From Flavobacterium sp. N502536 (GTDB lineage: Bacteria; Bacteroidota; Bacteroidia; Flavobacteriales; Flavobacteriaceae), in the NCBI RefSeq assembly GCF_025947345.1, contig NZ_CP110011.1, positions 1,240,001 to 1,304,000 of the forward strand: DNA of 64,000 nucleotides. The letters run 5' to 3'. Under the pieces are notes generated by a model. The model was not told the origin of the DNA. It ran no database searches and worked only from the letters and a program-made list of their open reading frames with translations. Each line of letters starts with the position of its first letter. The stretch's first letter is position 1. This document shows, in pieces, positions 10,017-17,413 of the stretch. Position numbers and translations under genes: made by a program.

Positions 10017-10120
10017 AATGTAAAAAAAACAATCTATTTTTAAAATGATGACCTAATAAAGTACAGAGTAGTCTTTAAAAAACTCCAATAACTTATATCA
10101 CTTATATGTTTTAGAAAAAA

Positions 10121-11203
10121 TTAAGCATTGAATACTTTTTCCTGGTGACCAATACTTTCCTGGTGAATTGCTTTGAACATTCTCAAAACAAACTCTTCAG
10201 TAAGTCCTTTTTTCTCTCCTTCTAAAATCATTTTCCCAAGGATTTCATTCCAACGGTTGTTTTGAAGAATTGCAACGTTTGCATCTTTTTTCACCTGCCC
10301 GATTTCATCCGCTACTTTCATACGTTTTCCTAGTAACTCTAATAAGTTAGCATCCAAAACGTCAATATTCGCTCTTAATTTTTTCATTTTTTGGTTGTAC
10401 TCGTCTGTAGTATCATCCGTTTTTCTGATCGTCAAATCTTTAATGATCTGCTTCAAAGCATCCGGAGTCACTTGTTGAGCAGCATCAGACCAGGCGTTGT
10501 CCGGATCGTAATGCGTTTCGATAATCATACCGTCGTAATTCAAATCCAGAGCCTCTTGTGTTACTTCAAAAATCATGTTGCGATTTCCTGTAATATGTGA
10601 CGGGTCGATGATTAATGGTAAACTAGGGAATTTATTTTGCAATTCGATCGCAATTTGCCATTCCGGAATGTTTCTGTATTTTGTTTTTTCGTAAGTCGAA
10701 AATCCTCTGTGAATTACTCCTAATTTCTCGATTCCAGCCATATGTAAACGTTCTACACCACCTAACCATAATGCTAAATCTGGGTTTACCGGGTTTTTAA
10801 CCAAAACGATTTTATCAGTACCTTTCAAAGTATCAGCAATTTCCTGAACCGCAAAAGGGTTTGCAGTAGTACGGGCACCCACCCATAATACGTCGATATC
10901 ATGCTCTAAAGCCAATTTACAGTGTGCTGCAGTTGCTACCTCAGTCCCCATCAATAAACCAGTTTCTTTTTTTGCTTTTTGCAACCATTTCAAACCAATT
11001 TCTCCAACACCTTCAAATCCTCCCGGACGCGTTCTTGGTTTCCAGATTCCCGCTCTGAATACGCTCACTTTTGAATCTTTCAATTCGTGTGCGATCTTCA
11101 ATACCTGATCTTCTGTTTCTGCACTACATGGTCCTGCAATCACAAGTGGGTGATTTAAATTGAAATCTTCTAACCACTTTCTCATTTCTTTTTTATTTTC
11201 CAT
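10121..11203 (-). CDS. Bifunctional DAHP synthase / chorismate mutase type II
   Basis: This 360-residue cytoplasmic fusion has an N-terminal DAHP synthase barrel (about 15-260) with AGPCSAET, RAGIWKPRTRPGGFEG and DPSHITGNR. A C-terminal AroQ-type chorismate mutase helical domain (about 270-355) contains LRANIDVLDANLLELL and the arginine and lysine residues expected to bind chorismate. It catalyses the first step of the shikimate pathway and the branch step from chorismate to prephenate. It is the last gene of the operon and starts 12 bp after tyrA. As the first committed enzyme, it benefits from the attenuator found upstream of pheA. Confidence 0.93.
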   Translation of the reverse strand: MENKKEMRKWLEDFNLNHPLVIAGPCSAETEDQVLKIAHELKDSKVSVFRAGIWKPRTRPGGFEGVGEIGLKWLQKAKKETGLLMGTEVATAAHCKLALEHDIDVLWVGARTTANPFAVQEIADTLKGTDKIVLVKNPVNPDLALWLGGVERLHMAGIEKLGVIHRGFSTYEKTKYRNIPEWQIAIELQNKFPSLPLIIDPSHITGNRNMIFEVTQEALDLNYDGMIIETHYDPDNAWSDAAQQVTPDALKQIIKDLTIRKTDDTTDEYNQKMKKLRANIDVLDANLLELLGKRMKVADEIGQVKKDANVAILQNNRWNEILGKMILEGEKKGLTEEFVLRMFKAIHQESIGHQEKVFNA

Positions 11204-11215
11204 CTTTTCTTTAGT

Positions 11216-12073
11216 TTATTTTTTAATTGTTAATCCGTTTAGTATCTCTTTAATTTTATTGGTGCTTTCCATTTCTTCAAAAATGGCACTGTAATCTTCT
11301 TCTTTTAACAAATCCCTAAACCGACTGAGATTTGAAATGTATGCTTCTAACGTTTCCAAAACATACTCCTTATTCTGCTCAAAAATTGGCGTCCACATTG
11401 CCGGTGAACTCTTGGCCAAACGAACGGTACTCTCAAATCCGCTTCCCGCCATATCAAAAATATCCTGTTCGTCTTTTTCCTTATTCATTACCGTTTTCCC
11501 AAGCATAAACGAACTAATGTGCGACAAATGCGAAACGTAAGCAATATGTTTGTCGTGTGAAACCGGATCCATATAACGTATCCTCATTCCTATTTCAGCG
11601 AAAAGCTTTAGAGCCTTCTCCTGCAGTTTAAAAGTGGTTTTTTCCACTTCGCAGATAATGTTTGTTTTTCCTTTAAACAAACCTCTAATCGCTGCCGAAG
11701 GTCCTGAAAACTCTGTCCCGGCGATTGGATGTGTGGCAATAAAATTCCGTCTCTTTGGGTGGCTTGCCACTGCATCACAGATTGGTTTTTTGGTCGATCC
11801 CACTTCAAAAACGATTGTTTTGTCGCCCACCAAATCCAGTACTTTAGGCAAAACCGCAAGTGCCACATCTACAGGAACCGAAACAATTACAAAATCAGCT
11901 CCCGCCAAATCTTCAAAATGTCCTTCCTGATCAATAACACCCAAATCAATTGCTTCCTGCAAGTGTTTTTCGTTACTGTCAATTCCAAAAATAAGAGCAT
12001 TCGGATGTCGCTCCTTGATATCCAATACCATTGAACCTCCTATTAACCCTATTCCTATTACGTATACTTTCAT
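11216..12073 (-). CDS. tyrA: Prephenate dehydrogenase
   Basis: This 285-residue protein begins with an NAD(P)-binding motif (VIGIGLIGGSM) and contains ATHPIAGTEFSGP, the prephenate dehydrogenase signature with the catalytic-site histidine. A helical dimerisation domain follows. It converts prephenate to 4-hydroxyphenylpyruvate for tyrosine synthesis. There is no C-terminal ACT domain, so feedback control by tyrosine through ACT is not expected. It sits between the lipoprotein gene (29 bp upstream) and the DAHP synthase gene (12 bp downstream). Confidence 0.93.
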   Translation of the reverse strand: MKVYVIGIGLIGGSMVLDIKERHPNALIFGIDSNEKHLQEAIDLGVIDQEGHFEDLAGADFVIVSVPVDVALAVLPKVLDLVGDKTIVFEVGSTKKPICDAVASHPKRRNFIATHPIAGTEFSGPSAAIRGLFKGKTNIICEVEKTTFKLQEKALKLFAEIGMRIRYMDPVSHDKHIAYVSHLSHISSFMLGKTVMNKEKDEQDIFDMAGSGFESTVRLAKSSPAMWTPIFEQNKEYVLETLEAYISNLSRFRDLLKEEDYSAIFEEMESTNKIKEILNGLTIKK

Positions 12074-12102
12074 ATTTCTTTTTTATTAGAAGCTGTTTCC
12101 AG

Positions 12103-13188
12103 TTATTCACTTCTTATTATAAGACAAGCAGTATTCACCACCGAAAATTGTCCAGAAACCTCAGACCTCAATTTTACCCCCAATTTTACTTCTTTTTGAG
12201 GTAGTTCATTTAAAATTTCATTTGATTGTAAATTTTGCATGGCGCTCGGTAAATTATTGCTTCTAATTAAACTATTTGCTATTGCTTTACCATCTGTAAT
12301 ATTATAAAGTTCTACTAATGCATAATTATTAGAATTACCAACATAAGGACTCGCCTCAAAAACAACTGACTTTACATCTTTGAAATCCCTAATATTAAAT
12401 CTGATCCCTTCCGAAACTGGATTAACGTATGCTGAATTTAAAGTATTCAAACTCACGCGAACTTCCACAAATACAATTCCTCCATTTCCATTACACACAT
12501 ATTTTGTAACTTGAACTTCTGAATTATCTAATATTTTATTATTATTTAAATCAATGCCCGATTCTATTTTTACTCCACCATTCCCACAAGTACCACCCTT
12601 AGCTTCATCTGTAATATTAACAAGACTGAGATTTCCATTTAAACCATTACATACGTATGTTTTGTATTTAACTTCGTTATCATCTAAGACCCCATCTTTA
12701 TTTAAATCTAATCCATACTCAACTTTTAATCCTCCATTTCCACAATTACCACCTGAATTTTCATTAGTAGTTCTTGTTAAATTCGTATTTCCATCTGTTC
12801 CATTACAAACATATGCGGTAGAGGTTATTTCATTTTCTTCTAAAACGCCATTTTTGTTAATATCCAACCCAGAATTTATTTTTATCCCCCCATTTTCACA
12901 ACTTACCCCTTTAGGCTCTTTGATCACGGTAGTTAAGCTGTTTTTTCCATTTATACCATTACAAACATATTTTGTATTTTGAACTTCATTACCATCCAAT
13001 ATCCCATTAAAATTATTATCTAATCCTGTTTCAATTTTTAATCCTCCATTTTCACAATTGATTCCTGGATTTTCAACTGACATATTTACTAAAGTGTTTA
13101 CTCCGTTTGATCCTTGTGATCCCTCATCACCTTCACAGGCAATAAAAGAAATTGATATAATTAAATAAAGTAGGTGTATTCTTTTCAT
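12103..13188 (-). CDS. Lipoprotein with four DUF7151-like repeats and Ca-binding-like loops
   Basis: This 361-residue protein has a lipoprotein signal (FIAC, Cys18) and then a short collagen-like start (GDEGSQGSNG). Four repeats of about 50 residues follow, each with an N-G-x-N/D core, C-x-N-G-G-x-K-I/V, then an acidic loop such as GLDINKNGVLEENE, then YVCNG. The loops (D-x-N-x-N-G-x-x-D) resemble EF-hand or thrombospondin type-3 calcium loops, and the paired cysteines may form disulfides. The last 130 residues are a separate non-repeated domain. It resembles the DUF7151 family, but I cannot check this. It is oddly placed between aminotransferase and tyrA genes and looks like an insertion into the operon. 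Confidence 0.75.
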   Translation of the reverse strand: MKRIHLLYLIISISFIACEGDEGSQGSNGVNTLVNMSVENPGINCENGGLKIETGLDNNFNGILDGNEVQNTKYVCNGINGKNSLTTVIKEPKGVSCENGGIKINSGLDINKNGVLEENEITSTAYVCNGTDGNTNLTRTTNENSGGNCGNGGLKVEYGLDLNKDGVLDDNEVKYKTYVCNGLNGNLSLVNITDEAKGGTCGNGGVKIESGIDLNNNKILDNSEVQVTKYVCNGNGGIVFVEVRVSLNTLNSAYVNPVSEGIRFNIRDFKDVKSVVFEASPYVGNSNNYALVELYNITDGKAIANSLIRSNNLPSAMQNLQSNEILNELPQKEVKLGVKLRSEVSGQFSVVNTACLIIRSE

Positions 13189-13302
13189 TTTTAGTTATTT
13201 TCTTTCTTAGTATTTATTTTATTAATTTAAAAAAAGCTTCGACTCCGCTCAGCCTGACAATCTGGATAAAAATCTTGATTCTTGATTCTAAAATCTTAAT
13301 AC

Positions 13303-14448
13303 TTAAAATCGATCTATCGCTTCTTGTACTTTTTCTTCTTTTACACACAACGAGAATCTGATATATCCTTCGCCATTACTTCCGAAGATGGTTCCCGGTG
13401 TGATAAAAATGTGTTTCTCGTACAATATTTCATCAATGAATTTCTCTGCTGATGCTATTCCGTCCGGCAATTTTGCCCAAACAAAAAGCCCAACTCCTGC
13501 TGCATAAACTTTGCAGCCTAATTTTTCTGCCAGTTTTTCTGTTAATTCTCTACGACGTCTGTAAATTTTGTTTTGATCTTCGAACCATGATTTATCGCAA
13601 TTCAACGCAGCAACCGCACCTTTCTGAATTCCGTAGAACATTCCGCTGTCCATGTTGCTTTTTACCTTTAGAACCGCATCGATAATTTCAGGATTTCCTA
13701 AAACCATTCCAACTCTCCAGCCGGCCATGTTGAATGTTTTACTAAGCGAATTCAATTCTAAAGCCACTTCTTTTGCTCCTGCAACCTGCAGCAAACTCAT
13801 TGGGTTATCATTCAAAACAAAACTATAAGGATTGTCGTTGACCAATAATATCTTGTGTTTTTTAGCAAAAGCAACCAGTTTTTCAAATAACGCTAAACTT
13901 CCTCTGGCTCCTGTTGGCATGTGAGGATATCCCAGCCACATAATTTTTACCTTCGAAAGATCCAATTTTTCTAAAGCTTCAAAATCCGGTTCCCAGGCAT
14001 TTGCTTCTTTCAGATCATAATAAACCGGAACAGCTCCAACCAAATTAGTTACCGAAGTATAGGTTGGATAACCCGGATTCGGAATTAAAACGTGATCACC
14101 TTCATTTAAAAATGCCAATGAAATATGCATTATTCCTTCTTTCGATCCCATCAAAGGCAAGATCTCATTATTCGGATTCAGCGTAACACCAAACTGATTC
14201 TGATAAAAATCAGCCATTCCTTTTCTCAATTCCGGCAATCCCTGATAGCTCTGATAGCCATGTCCGTTTTCATCCAGAATCGCTGCGGCTACCGCTTCAA
14301 TTACTGCTTTTGACGGACTCAAATCTGGGCTTCCGATTCCCATATTGATAATAGGTTTTCCTTCAGATTGTAGCTGACGCACTTCTCTTAATTTTGAGGA
14401 GAAGTAGTATTCTTCAACTGTATCTAATCGTTTTGCTGTTGTTATCAT
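13303..14448 (-). CDS. Class I/II pyridoxal-phosphate aminotransferase of the aromatic operon
   Basis: This 381-residue protein has the fold-type I aminotransferase motifs: NMGIGSPDLSPS near the N-terminus, the PLP lysine in SLSKTFNMAGWRVG and the C-terminal arginine in GYIRFSLC. It lies 76 bp after pheA and upstream of tyrA, so it very probably transaminates phenylpyruvate or 4-hydroxyphenylpyruvate (or prephenate) to finish Phe and Tyr synthesis. Substrate range cannot be read from the sequence; aspartate or methionine aminotransferase activity is also possible. The 114 bp after it, before the inserted lipoprotein gene, contain a fragment of an intergenic repeat (CTTCGACTCCGCTCAGCCTG). Confidence 0.9.
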   Translation of the reverse strand: MITTAKRLDTVEEYYFSSKLREVRQLQSEGKPIINMGIGSPDLSPSKAVIEAVAAAILDENGHGYQSYQGLPELRKGMADFYQNQFGVTLNPNNEILPLMGSKEGIMHISLAFLNEGDHVLIPNPGYPTYTSVTNLVGAVPVYYDLKEANAWEPDFEALEKLDLSKVKIMWLGYPHMPTGARGSLALFEKLVAFAKKHKILLVNDNPYSFVLNDNPMSLLQVAGAKEVALELNSLSKTFNMAGWRVGMVLGNPEIIDAVLKVKSNMDSGMFYGIQKGAVAALNCDKSWFEDQNKIYRRRRELTEKLAEKLGCKVYAAGVGLFVWAKLPDGIASAEKFIDEILYEKHIFITPGTIFGSNGEGYIRFSLCVKEEKVQEAIDRF

Positions 14449-14524
14449 TTTTAATTTGCTTTAGGCTCTTTTAACTTTCTAATTTAATTGGAATTGGGAA
14501 TTTCAAAAATTGGAATTTCCTTTT

Positions 14525-15352
14525 TTATGGTTTTGTATTTTTATATTCTCCTAACACTTTAAAATATTCTGCCATAATGTTTAATAACGATTTGGCTTTT
14601 GCAAAATCTTCGTATTTCTCAAATGTTACATCTACGAAAAACGAATATTTCCAGGGTGTTTCAATTTTTGGAAGCGATTGAATTTTTGTCAAATTCAGTT
14701 TGCAGTCACTCATTACATTTAAAACGGCTGCCAGACTTCCTCTTTTGTGATCCAATTCAAATTTGATAGAGGCTCTGTTTATTTCATTTTCCGGCAGAAA
14801 TGAATTCTGTTTTTTAATAATCACAAAGCGGGTCATATTGTTTTTAATGGTTTGGATTTCTGGAGCGATAATCTCTAAATCGTACATTTCAGAAGCCGTT
14901 CTACTGGCGATCGCTGCTATTCCTTTCAATTGATTTTCCTGAATTCTTCGGGCAGTTTCGGCGGTATCTTTGTCCTCAACCAACTTAATATTTGGATACT
15001 GTTTCAGGAAATCCATACATTGCAACAAGGCCATCGGATGGGAATGAACCTCTTTTATATCCTCAATTTTCTGACCTCTTAAAGTCATTAAGTTTTGATG
15101 AATATTCAAATAATGCTCTCCAATAATGTGAATATTATTCTTGTCAATCAAAGCATAATTCGGGATAATTGGCCCCGCAATCGAGTTTTCAATTGCCATT
15201 ACTGCCTGATCTGATTTTCCTGAAAGCAGACTATCAATTAATTCTTCAAAAGACAAACATTCATCAATATCCACGTTTTCAGAGAAATACTCTTTCACTA
15301 CCTGATGATGAAAAGATCCTTTAATACCTTGTATTGCAATTTTCGTTGTCAT
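14525..15352 (-). CDS. pheA: Prephenate dehydratase
   Basis: This 275-residue protein has a prephenate dehydratase domain (about 1-180) with the TRF motif (NNMTRFVII) and a C-terminal ACT domain (about 195-270) beginning GSLAAVLNVM. It converts prephenate to phenylpyruvate. The usual ESRP phenylalanine-sensing motif of the ACT domain reads QSLP here. It is the first gene of the operon. Its start codon lies 6 nt after the T tract of an intrinsic terminator that is part of a leader-peptide attenuator, so expression should depend on charged tRNA-Phe and perhaps tRNA-Tyr. Confidence 0.93.
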   Translation of the reverse strand: MTTKIAIQGIKGSFHHQVVKEYFSENVDIDECLSFEELIDSLLSGKSDQAVMAIENSIAGPIIPNYALIDKNNIHIIGEHYLNIHQNLMTLRGQKIEDIKEVHSHPMALLQCMDFLKQYPNIKLVEDKDTAETARRIQENQLKGIAAIASRTASEMYDLEIIAPEIQTIKNNMTRFVIIKKQNSFLPENEINRASIKFELDHKRGSLAAVLNVMSDCKLNLTKIQSLPKIETPWKYSFFVDVTFEKYEDFAKAKSLLNIMAEYFKVLGEYKNTKP

Positions 15353-15358
15353 ATATTC

Positions 15359-15386
15359 AAAAAAAAATCCTGATTTGCATCAGGAT
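15359..15386 (-). terminator. Attenuator terminator upstream of pheA
   Basis: On the minus strand ATCCTGAT (15379-15386) pairs with ATCAGGAT (15367-15374) over a 4-nt loop, GCAA, and is followed by about nine T. It stands directly before the pheA start codon and after the leader peptide stop, which is the position of an attenuator and not of an operon end. Confidence 0.85.
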
Positions 15387-15442
15387 TGTATATTAGTTTT
15401 ATTTGTTTTAAAATTTTTCTCAAATAACCATAGCACAATCCT
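15382..15442 (-). promoter_or_regulatory. Antiterminator pairing of the pheA attenuator
   Basis: AGGATTGT, inside leader codons 20-22 (plus-strand 15435-15442), is exactly complementary to ACAATCCT (plus-strand 15382-15389), which overlaps the left arm of the terminator. The two pairings exclude each other. A ribosome stalled on the aromatic codons would leave AGGATTGT free to block the terminator. A ribosome that reaches the stop would cover it and let the terminator form. Confidence 0.75.
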
Positions 15443-15500
15443 CACTTCTACTAAAGAAGAAATAAAAAGAGTTGCTAAAATAAAAACGGTTATTAGTCAT
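15420..15500 (-). CDS. Phe/Tyr-rich leader peptide of the pheA operon
   Basis: This 26-codon open reading frame (ATG at 15500, TGA at 15420) encodes a peptide starting MTNNR, with FYF at residues 6-8 and FYFFF at 12-16: six Phe and two Tyr among 26 residues. The run of aromatic codons sits upstream of the antiterminator segment, as expected for ribosome-mediated attenuation. It ends 34 nt before the terminator stem. It is too short for usual gene finders. No Shine-Dalgarno sequence is seen, which is normal in this phylum. The peptide itself is probably not functional; its translation is. Confidence 0.8.
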   Translation of the reverse strand: MTNNRFYFSNSFYFFFSRSEDCAMVI

Positions 15501-15529
15501 TTTGTTTGTGTTTTTCAATAAATACTCTG

Positions 15530-15560
15530 CGAATGTATAAATTATTTTTACCTCACCAAA
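15530..15560 (-). promoter_or_regulatory. Promoter of the pheA operon
   Basis: On the minus strand TTTG (plus 15557-15560) and TACATTCG (plus 15530-15537) are 19 bp apart. This fits the Bacteroidota TTTG / TAnnTTTG consensus with one mismatch. Transcription would start near 15523, giving a short 5' leader before the leader peptide ATG at 15500. Confidence 0.55.
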
Positions 15561-15693
15561 AAAAATAATACATTTTATGAAACAAAAAAGGATTTCTTAA
15601 CAAATTTATGATGTTTTGTACGATAATACAAAAATATCTGCTTAAAATGAGATATTTACAATTGCGTTTTTGAAAATTCTAAGTTTTATTTGT

Positions 15694-15753
15694 CACGAAT
15701 TCACCAATTTTATTTAAAAGCCAAGATGATTTGATATAATTCGTGAATTCGTG
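15694..15753. repeat. 60-bp palindromic repeat, copy A
   Basis: It starts CACGAATTCAC and ends GTGAATTCGTG, so its ends are perfect 11-bp inverted repeats. A second copy at 16160-16219 has the same length and about four differences. It begins just beyond the broken end of the toxin gene at 15772. Confidence 0.8.
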
Positions 15754-15771
15754 GCTATTTCACCAGCCACC

Positions 15772-15873
15772 TCAAAACAATCCATAAAAGAGCCCTGTTC
15801 TTTGTTCTTCATACCAAAGAACAATATCTTCAACGTCAAATAATGCCTCTTTTATAAAATGAAGCCTGTACAT
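15772..15873 (-). pseudogene. Truncated RelE/ParE-type toxin
   Basis: This is a 33-codon remnant starting MYRLHFIKEALFDVEDIVLW, followed by YEEQRTGL, which matches the first helices of RelE/ParE family toxins (usually about 95-100 residues). It then runs into a stop (15772). The rest of the toxin, including the beta-sheet that carries the active residues, is missing. It starts on the base after the stop of the antitoxin gene, the usual arrangement. Sequence beyond the break is repeat copy A, which suggests loss by deletion or repeat insertion and not a simple frameshift. Confidence 0.65.
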
Positions 15874-16080
15874 TTATCTTATAGATTTCAAATGAGCTTT
15901 AACTTCTTCCCATGAGTACAGTTCTGTTTTCCCCTCTTCTAAGTTTTGTATACGAATGTCTAATTCCTTTTCAACCTCTTCAGAAATTTCCAGATCTTTT
16001 TTAGAAACACTATCCCATAATTGTTCTGCCAAAACTATCTTTTCAGCATTACTATATTTAGATAAATTTTTGATTTCCAT
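15874..16080 (-). CDS. Antitoxin, addiction module component family
   Basis: This 68-residue acidic protein starts MEIKNLSKYSNAEKIVLAEQ. The pattern (LAEQLWDSV, then acidic residues, then a hydrophilic C-terminus with SWEEVKAHL) is typical of the short addiction-module antitoxins paired with RelE/ParE toxins. Its partner at 15772-15873 is truncated, so it is probably an orphan antitoxin. The pair is flanked on both sides by copies of the same 60-bp palindromic repeat. Confidence 0.7.
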   Translation of the reverse strand: MEIKNLSKYSNAEKIVLAEQLWDSVSKKDLEISEEVEKELDIRIQNLEEGKTELYSWEEVKAHLKSIR

Positions 16081-16159
16081 ATTTTTACTATTATTGGTTT
16101 TACAAATTTAATTAAAAAAACAGCATAAATCATTCTTAATCTGAATACCGTTTTGTCGC

Positions 16160-16219
16160 CACGAATTCACCAATTTTATTTAAAAGCCAGGATGATTTGA
16201 AACAATTCGTGAATTCGTG
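16160..16219. repeat. 60-bp palindromic repeat, copy B
   Basis: This copy is in direct orientation to copy A (15694-15753), with the same 11-bp inverted ends CACGAATTCAC / GTGAATTCGTG. It sits between the antitoxin start and the end of the DUF1501 gene. Two such copies bracket the toxin-antitoxin remnant. Confidence 0.8.
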
Positions 16220-16234
16220 GCAACCTCGCAATCT

Positions 16235-17401
16235 TTAAAACAACCCTGAAACCGGTTTGTTCACAATCCCAATTTTAGTAGAATCGAAGTTCATTTTTTG
16301 CTGTAATAAGGAAGCATAAACACTTCTGAAATCAATTTCATATTTTAAATCTCCGTTATCCAGATTAGACAAATCAGGATTGTTACCTAAAATTGTTCCT
16401 TTATTACTTCCTCCAATTATAAACATTGGCGCTGCAGTTCCATGATCTGTACCGTTTCCGTTATCTTTTACACGCCTGCCAAATTCAGAAAACACTACAA
16501 CGGTTACATTCTGAAGCAACTTCGACTGTTTCATATCCTGATAAAAACTATACAGAGCGTCATTCAAATCCATTAATTTCTTTTCGTGTATGGCCAGCTG
16601 ATTGTCGTGAGTATCAAATCCGCCTAACGAAGTATAGTACACTTTTGAATTTAAGTTGCCTTTAATCAGTCTGCCAATCCATTCCAGATTCTTCGATAAT
16701 TCTGTCTTTGGATAACTGATTTCCGATTTGGATTTCGCCAACGCTTTCTGAATTTCATCAGATCCTTCAGTAACCGAATTGGCTATTTTTCGAACAAAAT
16801 CCAATTGTGGATTATCCGACAAGGTTACATTTTCTTCTCTATCCGATTTTACTTTAAACCGGTTTGGATCTTTTACCGTGATAAAATTAGGTTCATTTCC
16901 TTTCAAGGCCAGATTGTCTATCGAATCCAGATTTATTCCTGCCGTTGCCTGATGCCCGTTGCACTGTAAATCCAGATAACGTCCTAACCAGCCTTCGTTG
17001 TTATATTTATTAGAATCTGTAGCCGTTTGCCAAATTTCCTGGCTTCTAAAATGCGACCGGATGGGTTCGGGATATCCAACATTCTGAATTACGGTAAGAT
17101 CGCCATTTTGCTGCATTTGAGCAAAATCTTTCAAAGCCGGATGAAACGCCATTCCTTTATTTTTTCCGACAACCGCATCTTTGTTCAACGCTATTTTAGT
17201 GCGTAAATCATAATACAGCGGATTGTCGTACGGAACAAAGGTATTCAAACCGTCATTTCCTCCATTTAACTGAACAAACACCACACATTGCTCGCCAACT
17301 ATCAAATTAGGCTGCGAACCAAATGCATGTAAAAAATCAGGAAGCACCAGCAATCCGCCGGTAAGTGTTCCTGTAAGCGTTAGAAAATTTCTTCTGTTCA
17401 T
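16235..17401 (-). CDS. DUF1501 domain exported protein
   Basis: This 388-residue protein starts MNRRNFLTLTGTLTGGLLVL, a twin-arginine-type signal. It contains the DUF1501 signatures VQLNGGNDGLNTFVPYD near the start and GGFDTHDNQ and FSEFGRRVKDNGNGTDHGTA further on, with conserved Asp/His residues like those of sulfatase/alkaline phosphatase-fold proteins. It is encoded 12 bp after a DUF1800 gene, and the pairing of these two families is widespread. The biochemical role is unknown. Confidence 0.88.
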   Translation of the reverse strand: MNRRNFLTLTGTLTGGLLVLPDFLHAFGSQPNLIVGEQCVVFVQLNGGNDGLNTFVPYDNPLYYDLRTKIALNKDAVVGKNKGMAFHPALKDFAQMQQNGDLTVIQNVGYPEPIRSHFRSQEIWQTATDSNKYNNEGWLGRYLDLQCNGHQATAGINLDSIDNLALKGNEPNFITVKDPNRFKVKSDREENVTLSDNPQLDFVRKIANSVTEGSDEIQKALAKSKSEISYPKTELSKNLEWIGRLIKGNLNSKVYYTSLGGFDTHDNQLAIHEKKLMDLNDALYSFYQDMKQSKLLQNVTVVVFSEFGRRVKDNGNGTDHGTAAPMFIIGGSNKGTILGNNPDLSNLDNGDLKYEIDFRSVYASLLQQKMNFDSTKIGIVNKPVSGLF

Positions 17402-17413
17402 AATTACAGCTTT

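Noticed and set aside
12554..12982. 142-codon plus-strand frame with repeated Pro-rich units
   Set aside because: It mirrors the four DUF7151-like repeats on the minus strand; the repeat structure is explained by the lipoprotein gene.
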